NCBI RefSeq assembly: GCF_030124325.1
Contig: NZ_JASKLR010000004.1
Span: forward strand, 392,509 to 456,508
Direction: 5' to 3'
DNA length: 64,000 nucleotides
Source of the DNA: Sinorhizobium sp. 8-89
Lineage (GTDB): Bacteria > Pseudomonadota > Alphaproteobacteria > Rhizobiales > Rhizobiaceae
The position numbers and the translations under genes were made by a program. Under the pieces are notes generated by a model, which did not search any database, was not told the origin of the DNA, and saw nothing but the letters and a program-made list of their open reading frames with translations. Positions within the stretch are counted from its first letter, which is position 1, and each line of letters starts with the position of its first letter. This document shows, in pieces, positions 50,906 to 61,594 of this stretch.

Positions 50906-51956
50906 TGGTCAGATAGCTCCGCGACTGCAGGCGAAGTTGCTCGAGCCGGTCGTCGATGGCCGGACTCGGCGCCTCGCCGAGAATGCTCTCATAGTCCGCC
51001 GGAGGCGTCTTCTGCGACACCACGTGACGTTGCGCACCGACCATGCGCGTGAGGTCGCGGACCTTGTTGGAACGGTAGTCGGAAAGGACGCAGGCGAAAG
51101 GCTTGCCATTGAGAAGCGCGAATACGCAGCCATGAAAGAAATTCGTGGCCACAGCTTCGGCACCGGCAATGAAGCCGGCGAAATCGTAGGGTCCGCCGTC
51201 GAGCCACTGCTCGTCCGCCCAATCGTTGCGGTAACCTATGCTGATGAGAGGAAGCGAGCGGGATGCCGTCCAGCGGCGAACCTCCTGCTGAAACCAGGAC
51301 GGAAATGAGTGCCCGTAGACGGCAACGTAGGGACGCGGGATCGCAAGGTTGCGGCACGGCGCGATCGTTTCAGGAAATTGCAGGCACGGATCAAGGACAA
51401 GCGCCGCCTCGCGTCCAAGCGCCCTCTCGATGATGGTCCTTGAATTTTCGTCGCGCACGGAAATGGCATGAAACTGCCGGAGCTTATCCGCCCAATAGCT
51501 CTCAAGTCCGTTCGCGGCGGGATGACTTCCAAAGGTCGCCGCGTAGGAAACGATCCTCTTTGCCGAGAGGCCCTCCCCATAGAAGAGGGGGACCCCGCCG
51601 TACCAGGGATGTCGAAAATTCCAGACTTCGTCGCTGCCAACGACGACGAGGTCGCAATCTTCGGGGGCGAGCGGCTCGTCAAGCGCAAACGCCGCGCTGA
51701 GCGGAAATGATGCGAAAGCGTTCTGGAATTTCCTGATTTTCGAGGCGTAAATCGAGATGTCCGACCGTGCGGTCCTCGCGGGCAGCAGCGGCTGCAGCGC
51801 GCAGCGCCACTCGGCGCGGCTGACACGGTCGGAACGATGGTCGAGAACGACAGGTTTAGCGCCGAGCGAACGAAGACCAAGGACCAGACAGCGTGCCTGC
51901 CAGAAGGACCCATAATTGATGCAGCGATGAAACGTCAGGACGCCAAGCTTCGCCAA
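50892..51956 (-). CDS. Polysaccharide pyruvyl transferase family protein (CsaB/WcaK-like)
   Basis: This 354-residue protein has LGVLTFHRCINYGSFWQARC at the start, PEDCDLVVVGSDEVWNFRHP, ISVRDENSRTIIERALGREA and FFHGCVFALLNGKPFACVLS. These mark the CsaB family, which adds pyruvyl ketals to sugars. The start is a TTG with AAAGG five bases before it; an in-frame stop lies just upstream and there is no nearby ATG. An EcfG-type promoter lies 25 bases further up. It is co-transcribed with the F420-beta-like gene. Confidence 0.83.
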   Translation of the reverse strand: MAKLGVLTFHRCINYGSFWQARCLVLGLRSLGAKPVVLDHRSDRVSRAEWRCALQPLLPARTARSDISIYASKIRKFQNAFASFPLSAAFALDEPLAPEDCDLVVVGSDEVWNFRHPWYGGVPLFYGEGLSAKRIVSYAATFGSHPAANGLESYWADKLRQFHAISVRDENSRTIIERALGREAALVLDPCLQFPETIAPCRNLAIPRPYVAVYGHSFPSWFQQEVRRWTASRSLPLISIGYRNDWADEQWLDGGPYDFAGFIAGAEAVATNFFHGCVFALLNGKPFACVLSDYRSNKVRDLTRMVGAQRHVVSQKTPPADYESILGEAPSPAIDDRLEQLRLQSRSYLTNVLD

Positions 51957-51980
51957 TGGCCTTTACCTCTCGGTCCATCT

Positions 51981-52005
51981 AACCAGCCCTGTCGAGGCAG
52001 GTTCC
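51981..52005 (-). promoter_or_regulatory. EcfG/RpoE2-type promoter for the pyruvyl transferase operon
   Basis: On the minus strand GGAAC (52005-52001), 16 bases, GGTT (51984-51981), 25 bases before the TTG at 51956, giving a very short leader. Confidence 0.78.
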
Positions 52006-52088
52006 ACCGCAATCGCCCGCCCATCATTCCTCGACCGAAATCGGCTGAAGGGCGTGCGGCAACTCGAATCGGCGCGAACCGGGCCATC

Positions 52089-52364
52089 TCAGTCGAAGAT
52101 GGTGCCCTTGGCGCCCTCATATTCACGAGCGAGCGTTTCGATCGCCGCCGATGCCTCCTCGAAGGTCCAGCCCGCCTCTTCTGCCCTGTGGGCGAGCGCG
52201 AGCAACTCGTCCGTCATCTCTCCGCCGATTGCTGCGACGATGTTTTCCTGAGACGTCGCAGCCAGGTCCGAAACGGCTGGTCTCAGCGCCGCGACGCAGT
52301 CCGTCTGACGCCCCGGATAGTCGGACGACCGTTGAGGCCGGGAAATCGCTTGTGTTTCCTCCAT
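52089..52364 (-). CDS. Hypothetical small protein downstream of catalase
   Basis: A 91-residue protein, acidic and mostly helical at its C-terminus (EMTDELLALAHRAEEAGWTF and ASAAIETLAREYEGAKGTI). I do not recognise the family. The ATG at 52364 has GGAG six bases upstream; an ATG at 52376 lacks this. It lies 76 bases after the catalase stop on the same strand, so it may be read from the catalase promoter. Confidence 0.6.
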   Translation of the reverse strand: MEETQAISRPQRSSDYPGRQTDCVAALRPAVSDLAATSQENIVAAIGGEMTDELLALAHRAEEAGWTFEEASAAIETLAREYEGAKGTIFD

Positions 52365-52440
52365 CTCTTTCTCCATTGCTGTTGCTATTCGAGAGTGATC
52401 ACGAGTCGAGACGTCGCGGTTGCCCTCGCTTGGCACGCCG

Positions 52441-54558
<2,118 letters not shown>

Positions 54559-54596
54559 GGAAGTCTCCGTCGATCGGGACACGGGAATGCATCACA

Positions 54597-54622
54597 AACC
54601 AATGCGTGGGACGCTTGGTTCC
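54597..54622 (-). promoter_or_regulatory. EcfG/RpoE2-type promoter for the catalase gene
   Basis: On the minus strand GGAAC (54622-54618), 17 bases, GGTT (54600-54597), 39 bases before the ATG at 54558. Confidence 0.78.
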
Positions 54623-54832
54623 CAAGAATGATCGCGGAGAGTAAAACAGCAGCTCCGGGCTTGGCTGTCGACGGAAGCAGCCGACCGTTCGCTTGGGTTC
54701 TATCGAGCCTGCCGAGCGGCAGACGGAGCCAAGAACATTGCCGCGGAAGCCGCGACGGCTGCGACTTGGCGACCCCCGGCGAACGCCCGCCTGAATGGAG
54801 CTCACGCAGCGCTCCATTCGGAATGGTCACGC

Positions 54833-54857
54833 GGAACATTCGCGCTCCTCACTGGTT
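54833..54857 (+). promoter_or_regulatory. EcfG/RpoE2-type promoter for the pcm-esterase fusion gene
   Basis: GGAAC (54833-54837), 16 bases, GGTT (54854-54857), giving a leader of about 80 bases before the ATG at 54948. Confidence 0.78.
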
Positions 54858-54947
54858 CCGACTGAACCACGAAAACCAGCTCGCACGCGACCGTGAAACA
54901 GCTCCGGCGGGTGCCCGTTGATTATCAATCATGCAAGGGAATCTCTC

Positions 54948-56933
54948 ATGAAGCTCGATCTCTCCCGTGCTCGCGACCGGATGGTGGACCTCCATATCGT
55001 CCGCCGCGGGATCGATGATCCCCGCGTCGTCGAAGCCATGCGAGCTGTTCCTCGCGAGGCATTCGTCGATCCAGGCTTTGAGGAGTTCGCCTATGAAGAT
55101 ACTGCGCTCTCGATCGGCGAAGGACAGACGATTTCGCAGCCCTACATCGTCGCGTTGATGATCGCGCAGGCCGAGATCGAACCCGGCGATACGGTGCTCG
55201 AAATCGGAACTGGCTCTGGTTACGCAGCCGCTGTTCTGAGCAGGATCGCCGCCCATGTCTATACGATCGAACGTCATGCGGCGCTCGCAAACGAGGCCAG
55301 AAAGCGATTTGCCAAGCTCGGCTACGACAACCTCGATATTCGCATCGGCGATGGAACGAAGGGCTGGCCGGAAGCAGGCCCCTTCGATGCCATTCTCGTG
55401 GCGGCCGGCGGCCCCGGGGTGCCTCAAGCGCTGAAGGAACAGCTCGACCTTGGCGGTCACATGGTCATACCCATCGGACCGGCCGGTGAGCAGCGCTTGC
55501 TCAAGGTGACACGCGTCAACGCCACCACCTTCGAAGAGCACGACCTTGGCGGTGTGCGCTTTGTGCCGCTGATCGGCGAGCACGCCCGGAAAGAAGAACC
55601 GTCGCAGCCTGCTCGATCGACCCGCCGCCCGCCTGCGCGGACGCTGCCCGAGATGGTGGCCGACGCGGCCGAACCACTACCGGATATCGACGATCCGGCA
55701 TTCGGGCGCCTCTTTGACCGGTTTGGCGATCGCCGGGTGGTATTGCTCGGGGAAGCGAGTCACGGGACCTCGGAATTCTATCGCGCTCGCGCGGCGATAA
55801 CCCGCCGGCTGATCGAGGAGCACGGCTTTACAATCGTCGCGGCGGAGGCCGACTGGCCGGATGCGGCAGCCGTAGACCGGTATGTCCGGCATCGCGCCCC
55901 CAGGAGAGGGATGAAAGCTCCGTTCCTGCGCTTTCCCACCTGGATGTGGAGAAATCGCGAGGTCATGGCATTCATCGACTGGATGCGCGAACACAATCAG
56001 GACGTTGCCGGGGAGAACCAAGCCGGGTTCTACGGGCTCGACATCTACAACATGCGCGAATCCATTGCCGCCGTCCTGGATTACCTCGACAAAGTCGATC
56101 CGGCCGCCGCGACAATCGCACGCGAACGCTACGGGTGCCTAACCCCCTGGCAAAACGACCCCTCCACCTACGGTCGGGCGGTGCTCACCGCCAGCTACCA
56201 CAAGTGCGAGGAGGCCGTGATGCGTCAATGCCGTGAACTCCTGCAGCGACGCCTGCAAGCCACCGACGCGGACCGGGAGCAGCTTTTCGACGCCGCACAG
56301 AACGCCCGGTTAATTGCCTCCGCCGAACGATACTACCGGACCATGTATTACGGCGGCGCCGAATCGTGGAATTTGCGCGACAGCCACATGTTCGAAACGC
56401 TCGAACACCTGCTCGGGTCCCAGGGACCCGGTTCGAGGGCCGTCGTCTGGGCACACAATTCACACATAGGCGATGCCCGCCACACGGAGATGGGGGCGGC
56501 TCGCGACGAGTTGAACATCGGCCAGCTTTGCCGCGAACGCTTTGCGGAGCAGGCCGCCTTGATCGGCTTCGGAACACACGGCGGCAAAGTGGCCGCGGCA
56601 AGCGACTGGGACGGCGAAATGGAGACGAAGGAGATCCAGCCTTCCCTCCCCGGCAGCTACGAACGGCTTTTTCACGACTCGCGAGTTGATCGCTTTCTGC
56701 TCGATTTTTCACGCGACGACGCTTTGCGCCGGCGTCTGAACGAGCCGAAGCTCGAGCGATTCATCGGTGTCATCTACAGACCCGAGACCGAACGCATGAG
56801 CCACTACGCCCATGCGTCTCTGCCGCAGCAATTCGATGCGTTTGTCTGGTTCGACCGGACGACGCCGGTAACACCTCTGATGCCGGAGCATGTAAGCCCG
56901 GGCGTGCCGGAGACGTTCCCCTTCGGGCTCTAA
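54948..56933 (+). CDS. Protein-L-isoaspartate O-methyltransferase fused to erythromycin-esterase-like domain
   Basis: This 661-residue protein joins two domains. Residues about 1-215 are a Pcm methyltransferase (DTALSIGEGQTISQPYIVA, VLEIGTGSGYAAAVLSRIA, LGGVRFVPLIGEH), which repairs isoaspartyl damage in aged proteins. A Pro/Arg-rich linker leads to about 245-640, an erythromycin-esterase-family domain (VVLLGEASHGTSEFYRA, VAAEADWPDAAAVDRY, VVWAHNSHIGDARHTEMG). The second domain often has no known role in macrolide resistance in such soil bacteria. An AAGGGA precedes the ATG. Its EcfG-type promoter suggests protein repair under stress. Confidence 0.88.
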   Translation: MKLDLSRARDRMVDLHIVRRGIDDPRVVEAMRAVPREAFVDPGFEEFAYEDTALSIGEGQTISQPYIVALMIAQAEIEPGDTVLEIGTGSGYAAAVLSRIAAHVYTIERHAALANEARKRFAKLGYDNLDIRIGDGTKGWPEAGPFDAILVAAGGPGVPQALKEQLDLGGHMVIPIGPAGEQRLLKVTRVNATTFEEHDLGGVRFVPLIGEHARKEEPSQPARSTRRPPARTLPEMVADAAEPLPDIDDPAFGRLFDRFGDRRVVLLGEASHGTSEFYRARAAITRRLIEEHGFTIVAAEADWPDAAAVDRYVRHRAPRRGMKAPFLRFPTWMWRNREVMAFIDWMREHNQDVAGENQAGFYGLDIYNMRESIAAVLDYLDKVDPAAATIARERYGCLTPWQNDPSTYGRAVLTASYHKCEEAVMRQCRELLQRRLQATDADREQLFDAAQNARLIASAERYYRTMYYGGAESWNLRDSHMFETLEHLLGSQGPGSRAVVWAHNSHIGDARHTEMGAARDELNIGQLCRERFAEQAALIGFGTHGGKVAAASDWDGEMETKEIQPSLPGSYERLFHDSRVDRFLLDFSRDDALRRRLNEPKLERFIGVIYRPETERMSHYAHASLPQQFDAFVWFDRTTPVTPLMPEHVSPGVPETFPFGL

Positions 56934-56968
56934 TCGCCGGCGCGGCGGAGTCCCGGCCACACCCTAGC

Positions 56969-56993
56969 GGAACTTTGAACGCAATCAGGGGTT
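56969..56993 (+). promoter_or_regulatory. EcfG/RpoE2-type promoter for the second cytochrome oxidase operon
   Basis: GGAAC (56969-56973), 16 bases, GGTT (56990-56993), 42 bases before the GTG at 57035. Confidence 0.75.
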
Positions 56994-57034
56994 CCTCCGC
57001 GGAATGGTTTGCGCGTTGAAAGACGGAAATCGCC

Positions 57035-58033
57035 GTGGTTTATGGTTGCCATCCCGAGCAGCGCCGCTCGATCTTCGGGCGCTACGCGACAGGCGCGCCG
57101 TTTCTTTGCTGCGGATGTAGCGGACGTCAATCGGCGCTTGACACCGCCGGATCGGAAGCGGACGCCACTTCATTGCTGTTCTGGGTGTTGGTGAGCACGG
57201 GAGCGTTCATCTGGCTCGCCGTGGTCGGCCTTCTTGTTTACGCCCTGCGCGATCGCCGTCACATGTGGAGTGAAGACGCCGCCGGCAAGCTCATCCTGTG
57301 GGCGGGACCGATCTTTTCCTCCGTGGTGCTGTTTGCGCTCCTGACATACGCGTTATGGCTGATGCCGGGCCTGCGACCTTCTAGCGCTGGCGCCTTGCGC
57401 ATCGAAATCACCGGTACTCAGTTCTGGTGGCGGGTCGCTTATCACCAATCGCCTGGGCCGCCAGCGATCTCTGCCAACGAGGTAAGGCTGCCGGTGGGCG
57501 AGCCCGTCGAGCTGGTGCTGCGAAGCGACGATGTCGTCCACTCCTTCTGGATACCATCGCTAGGCGGCAAGATGGACATGATACCGGGTCGCACGAACAG
57601 GCTCTCCCTCCTGGCCAACAAGGTGGGCGTCTATGGCGGCGTATGCACGGAGTTTTGCGGGACATCGCACGCATTGATGGCCTTTTCTGCCGTGACGATG
57701 CGACCGGACGACTTCGATCGTTGGCTGGCCGCTCAGTCAAACCCCGCCGCGAACGCGGGAGGGCCGGGCCAGCATCTCTTCATGAAACATGGTTGCGGAA
57801 GCTGCCACCGCGTCGACGGCACGGAGGCGCGCGGACTGGTCGGCCCGGACCTGTCTCATCTTGGCGGAAGGGAAACGGTTGGCGCAGGCATCCTCCCCAA
57901 CACCGAAGCCGCAATCGCTAGCTTCATTGTGGAGCCCGGCGTTCTCAAGCCGGGAACCCGAATGCCGTCTTTCGCGATGTTGCCGCCGGACGAGATACGA
58001 GCCATCGCCACCTATCTGAAGGGGCTCAAATGA
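57035..58033 (+). CDS. coxB: Cytochrome c oxidase subunit II with fused cytochrome c domain (second cluster)
   Basis: This roughly 332-residue protein has two membrane helices, the CuA domain (DDVVHSFWIPSLGGKMDMIP, CTEFCGTSHALM) and a C-terminal haem c domain with CGSCH near residue 263. The N-terminus is unusual: with the GTG at 57035 it reads through a cysteine-rich FLCCGCSGRQS stretch that looks like a degraded lipobox. No in-frame ATG offers a cleaner signal, so the start is uncertain. It passes electrons to the fused subunit I-III protein, whose gene overlaps by four bases. Confidence 0.85.
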   Translation: MVYGCHPEQRRSIFGRYATGAPFLCCGCSGRQSALDTAGSEADATSLLFWVLVSTGAFIWLAVVGLLVYALRDRRHMWSEDAAGKLILWAGPIFSSVVLFALLTYALWLMPGLRPSSAGALRIEITGTQFWWRVAYHQSPGPPAISANEVRLPVGEPVELVLRSDDVVHSFWIPSLGGKMDMIPGRTNRLSLLANKVGVYGGVCTEFCGTSHALMAFSAVTMRPDDFDRWLAAQSNPAANAGGPGQHLFMKHGCGSCHRVDGTEARGLVGPDLSHLGGRETVGAGILPNTEAAIASFIVEPGVLKPGTRMPSFAMLPPDEIRAIATYLKGLK

Positions 58034-60552
58034 GTGTTCGACCCGACGCAGACACGCGCAAGATCCGCCATGCGCAGGCGGAGCGATTGCGTGCAGTCTG
58101 GGCGAATCCGACCGGCTGGCGCTACTGGACGTCGGTCAATAACTTTCAAGTGGGATTATGGTATTCGTCGGCGGCGTTCGCGTTCATGCTCTTTGGCGGA
58201 GTTCTGGCGCTGTTGATGCGCTTGCAACTGGCGACACCCGTGAGCGACCTGTTTTCTGCAGATTTCTACAATCAGGCCTTCACGCTCCACGGAACGGTGA
58301 TGATGTTTCTCTTCGCCGTGCCGATCTTCGAGGCTGCGGCGATCTTCCTGTTGCCGCCGATGCTGGGCGCCAGGGAATTACCTTTCCCGCGGCTAGGTGC
58401 GTTCGGCTTTTGGAGTTTTCTGATCGGCGGCGTTTTTGTATGCGGCTCCATCTTTTTTGATGCGGCGCCGTCATCTGGATGGTTCATGTACCCGCCGCTC
58501 GCCACCGATCCCGAGTTGTCCGGCGTGGGCGCCGACATCTGGCTGCTCGGCCTCTCCTTTATCGAGATCGCGTCGATAGCAGCGGCGGTCGAGCTGATCG
58601 TCGGCATCATGAAATGCCGCGCACCGGGCATGCGCATCAATTTGATGCCGCTGTTTGCCTGGTACCTGCTGATCGTCGCGGGAATGATCCTGTTCGCCTT
58701 TCCGCCGTTGATTGCCGGGGACATCCTGTTCGAGATGCAGCGAATGTTCGACTGGCCCTTCTTCGATCCGACACGCGGAGGCGATCCGCTGCTATGGCAG
58801 CACCTGTTCTGGATATTCGGTCATCCGGAGGTCTACATCATTTTCCTGCCGGCCATTGCGTTAATGGCTATGATCGTGCCGACCTTTTCGCAACGGCCGA
58901 TCGTCGGATACTCCTGGATCGTTCTCGCCGCCGTCGGCACCGGCTTTCTCTCCTTTGGCTTGTGGGTTCACCACATGTTCGCAACAGGGCTGCCGCAGAT
59001 CTCGCTGGCCTTCTTCTCGGCGGCGTCGGAAGCGGTCGTCATTCCAACCGGCGTGCAGCTTTTCGTCTTCATCGCGACCATGCTTGCCGGCCGGGTTATC
59101 TTCTCGGTCCCGATGCTCTTCGGCGTTGGCGGCATCGCCATCTTCGTCATCGGCGGATTGACGGGCGTCATGGTGGCGCTCGCGCCCTTCAACTGGCAGG
59201 CGCACGACACATATTTCGTCGTCGCGCATCTCCATTACGTGATGATCGGAGGCATGCTGTTCCCGGTCGTGGCCGGGATCTACTATTATTATCCTCTCAT
59301 AGACGCGAAGCACCTCTCGGAGACATTCGGCCGGATAGCGTTCTGGCTTATGTTTGCCGGCTTCAACATCGCGTTCTTTCCCATGCATCTGACAGGCATG
59401 CGCGGCATGCCGCGCAGGGTGTTCACCTATCAGGCGGAACTCGGTTGGGATTGGCTCAACCTGATCTCCACTACGGGCGCGTTCGTCTTTGCCTCCGGTG
59501 TGGTGCTCGTCGCTTTCGACGTTCTCCGCCCCAAAAATCGCTACCTCCGTGGCGAGATGAACCCTTGGCGGGCCGGCACGCTCGAATGGATATCGGAACC
59601 CGAGGAGAACTGGGGCGTGCGCTCAATTCCGGTGATCACGAGCCGCTATCCGCTGTGGGACCAGAAGACGCTGATGCGCGATATCAGCGAAGGGCGCGGC
59701 TATCTCCCCGACGCAGAGGAAGGCCGGCGAGAGGGGCTTGTCACCTCGGTCCTCGATGCCAGGCCCCTGCAAGTCCTGCGCGTCGGCGGAACGTCCTATC
59801 TCACAATCGTTTCGGCTGCATCGCTCGGCGCAACTTTCATCGCGCTGACCTTTCATTGGTGGATTGCCTCGTTGGCGGCTGCGGTGGCGGCTTTCACAGG
59901 CATCGTCTGGTGGCTCTGGACCGGAACGGCCGAGATCCCGGAAAAGCCGGAGAAGGACGTCGGGCTCGATCTCACATTGCCTATCTACGCCTCGGGCCCG
60001 GCGTCGGTAGGCTGGTGGGCGATGTTCATCACCATGGTCGGCGACAGCACCGCATTCGCAAGTCTCGTCTTCGGATACTTTTTCTATTGGACGATCCACC
60101 CTGATTTTACCGGCGGCATCGACGGTCCAGGTTCATTCTGGCCGTTACTGGCGCTCGCACTCTTTGCCACGGCATGGGGCCTGACCGTCGTGGCCCGCCA
60201 CTACAACGCCAAGGGCGACGTTCTCGTCATGCGGCTTTGCCTCGCGGTCTCCTTCGCTTTGACCTGCGCCGCAAGCGGCGCTGCTTTCCAAGGGCCCCGG
60301 GCGCACGCTATGCAGCCGACCGCGCATGTATACCCGGCCATTGTCTGGATCCTGGTCATATGGGTGCTGGCTCATGCCGCGGTAGGTGCCGTCATGCAGG
60401 CCTATTGCTTGGCGCGCAGCTTCGCAGGCCGCCTGACGCGCCAATACGATGCCGATCTGAGCAACGTGGTTCTCTTCTGGCATTTTCTCGTGATCACCGC
60501 CGCAGTCACCTTCCCCGTGATTGGGCTCTTCCCGCAAGCCGGATGGAGGTAG
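58030..60552 (+). CDS. Cytochrome c oxidase subunit I-III fusion
   Basis: An 840-residue protein. Residues about 1-540 are subunit I with FTLHGTVMMFLFAVPIFEA, FGHPEVYIIFLPAIALMA and DTYFVVAHLHYVMIGGMLFP, so all haem and copper ligands are kept. A linker (about 540-650) is followed by a subunit III domain with FITMVGDSTAFASLVFGYFF and YPAIVWILVIWVLAHAAVGA. Subunit III is otherwise missing from this operon, in contrast to the first cluster, where it is a separate gene. Such I-III fusions occur in some caa3 oxidases. It overlaps coxB by four bases. Confidence 0.93.
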   Translation: MSVRPDADTRKIRHAQAERLRAVWANPTGWRYWTSVNNFQVGLWYSSAAFAFMLFGGVLALLMRLQLATPVSDLFSADFYNQAFTLHGTVMMFLFAVPIFEAAAIFLLPPMLGARELPFPRLGAFGFWSFLIGGVFVCGSIFFDAAPSSGWFMYPPLATDPELSGVGADIWLLGLSFIEIASIAAAVELIVGIMKCRAPGMRINLMPLFAWYLLIVAGMILFAFPPLIAGDILFEMQRMFDWPFFDPTRGGDPLLWQHLFWIFGHPEVYIIFLPAIALMAMIVPTFSQRPIVGYSWIVLAAVGTGFLSFGLWVHHMFATGLPQISLAFFSAASEAVVIPTGVQLFVFIATMLAGRVIFSVPMLFGVGGIAIFVIGGLTGVMVALAPFNWQAHDTYFVVAHLHYVMIGGMLFPVVAGIYYYYPLIDAKHLSETFGRIAFWLMFAGFNIAFFPMHLTGMRGMPRRVFTYQAELGWDWLNLISTTGAFVFASGVVLVAFDVLRPKNRYLRGEMNPWRAGTLEWISEPEENWGVRSIPVITSRYPLWDQKTLMRDISEGRGYLPDAEEGRREGLVTSVLDARPLQVLRVGGTSYLTIVSAASLGATFIALTFHWWIASLAAAVAAFTGIVWWLWTGTAEIPEKPEKDVGLDLTLPIYASGPASVGWWAMFITMVGDSTAFASLVFGYFFYWTIHPDFTGGIDGPGSFWPLLALALFATAWGLTVVARHYNAKGDVLVMRLCLAVSFALTCAASGAAFQGPRAHAMQPTAHVYPAIVWILVIWVLAHAAVGAVMQAYCLARSFAGRLTRQYDADLSNVVLFWHFLVITAAVTFPVIGLFPQAGWR

Positions 60553-60554
60553 CG

Positions 60555-60953
60555 ATGCGCACGACGCCCCCACGATCGCGTCCCAGCGGCCGCCTGGATT
60601 CGCTCTGGACGCTCTTTACGGCACCGGTCGTCTGGGCGGCTCACTTCCTGATCTGCTATCTGGGCGTGGCAATCTATTGTGCCAAACGCGACCGGTTCCC
60701 AATCGGCTTCGATGCAATTCGTGCCGGCATAGGCGTGGCGACGGCATTCGCGCTTGTCGCCATTCTGGTGTCCGCCTGGCTCGCCTGGCGGCAATGGGGC
60801 TTCGGCGCCCATGACCCGCCGCATGATGAGCCGACGCGCCATGACCGCACGCTCTTCCAGGGTTTCGCCACGCTGTTGCTTTCCGGTCTGAGTTTCATCG
60901 CGGTGATCTTCGTCGCGCTGCCGGTACTGTTCGTGACGGAGTGTTTGCGATGA
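60555..60953 (+). CDS. Small membrane protein in the second oxidase operon
   Basis: This 132-residue protein has three membrane segments: LFTAPVVWAAHFLICYLGVA, GVATAFALVAILVSAWLAW and LSGLSFIAVIFVALPVLFVT. GGAGG lies four to six bases before the ATG at 60555. It matches in place and plan the gene at 25133-25444 of the first oxidase cluster. Function unknown; an assembly role is inferred. Confidence 0.75.
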   Translation: MRTTPPRSRPSGRLDSLWTLFTAPVVWAAHFLICYLGVAIYCAKRDRFPIGFDAIRAGIGVATAFALVAILVSAWLAWRQWGFGAHDPPHDEPTRHDRTLFQGFATLLLSGLSFIAVIFVALPVLFVTECLR

Positions 60954-61594
60954 GGCGGCTGGCACTCCTGTCCGGGATGGCGCTGCTGGCCCTGATCGTT
61001 ACAGGTTCCCTGCTGCCGGATTCGCAGGGATCGTTTACCACCCACATGCTGGCGCATATGGGCATAGTCGCGATCGCGGCACCGCTGATAGCGATGGGGT
61101 TGAGCACGCTCAGGATCCACCGGTCCGCTGCTGCCCTTCTGTTTGCACCGGCAACGCCTCTGATTGCCTCGTTCGTCGAATTTGTTGTCGTGTGGACATG
61201 GCACGCGCCGATCTTGCGCGCGCTCGCGCGGACCGACGTCGCGGCTTTCCTGCTGGAGCAAGCAACCTTTCTCGCGGCAGGGCTTTTCCTGTGGCTTTCC
61301 TGCCTCGGACAGTACGGCGGAAGGGACCAGGCGGCGGCTGCCTCCGGGGCCTTCGCGCTTCTTCTCACGTCAGTGCACATGACCTTGATGGGCGTGCTGC
61401 TCGCGCTCAGCCCGAGGCCGCTCTATGGGAGGGGCCCTGTCGTCTGTTTTGGTAATCCCCTCAGCGCTGAGCAGGACCAGGTGCTTGGTGGAGTCATCAT
61501 GCTCGCCGTCGGCGCTGTCGTCTATCTCGCCGGGGGCGTGACGCTGCTGGCTCGGCTATTGGCGCCGGGCCATCAGAGGAAGGCAGAGGGCTGA
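60950..61594 (+). CDS. ctaG: CtaG-type cytochrome oxidase assembly protein (second cluster)
   Basis: A 214-residue membrane protein, shorter than the first-cluster ctaG (297) by loss of N-terminal helices. Family motifs remain: THMLAHMGIVAIAAPLIAMG, VVVWTWHAPILRALART and LLTSVHMTLMGVLLALSPRP. The ATG at 60950 overlaps the stop of the preceding gene (ATGA). It should help in copper insertion into subunit I. Confidence 0.83.
   Translation: MRRLALLSGMALLALIVTGSLLPDSQGSFTTHMLAHMGIVAIAAPLIAMGLSTLRIHRSAAALLFAPATPLIASFVEFVVVWTWHAPILRALARTDVAAFLLEQATFLAAGLFLWLSCLGQYGGRDQAAAASGAFALLLTSVHMTLMGVLLALSPRPLYGRGPVVCFGNPLSAEQDQVLGGVIMLAVGAVVYLAGGVTLLARLLAPGHQRKAEG

Larger units (their letters stand above)
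54559..54947. other. Divergent catalase / pcm-fusion intergenic region
   Basis: A 389-base gap that holds two EcfG-type promoters, one on each strand, about 210 bases apart. Open frames run through it, but none has a ribosome-binding site or plausible composition. No other element is seen. Confidence 0.55.
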
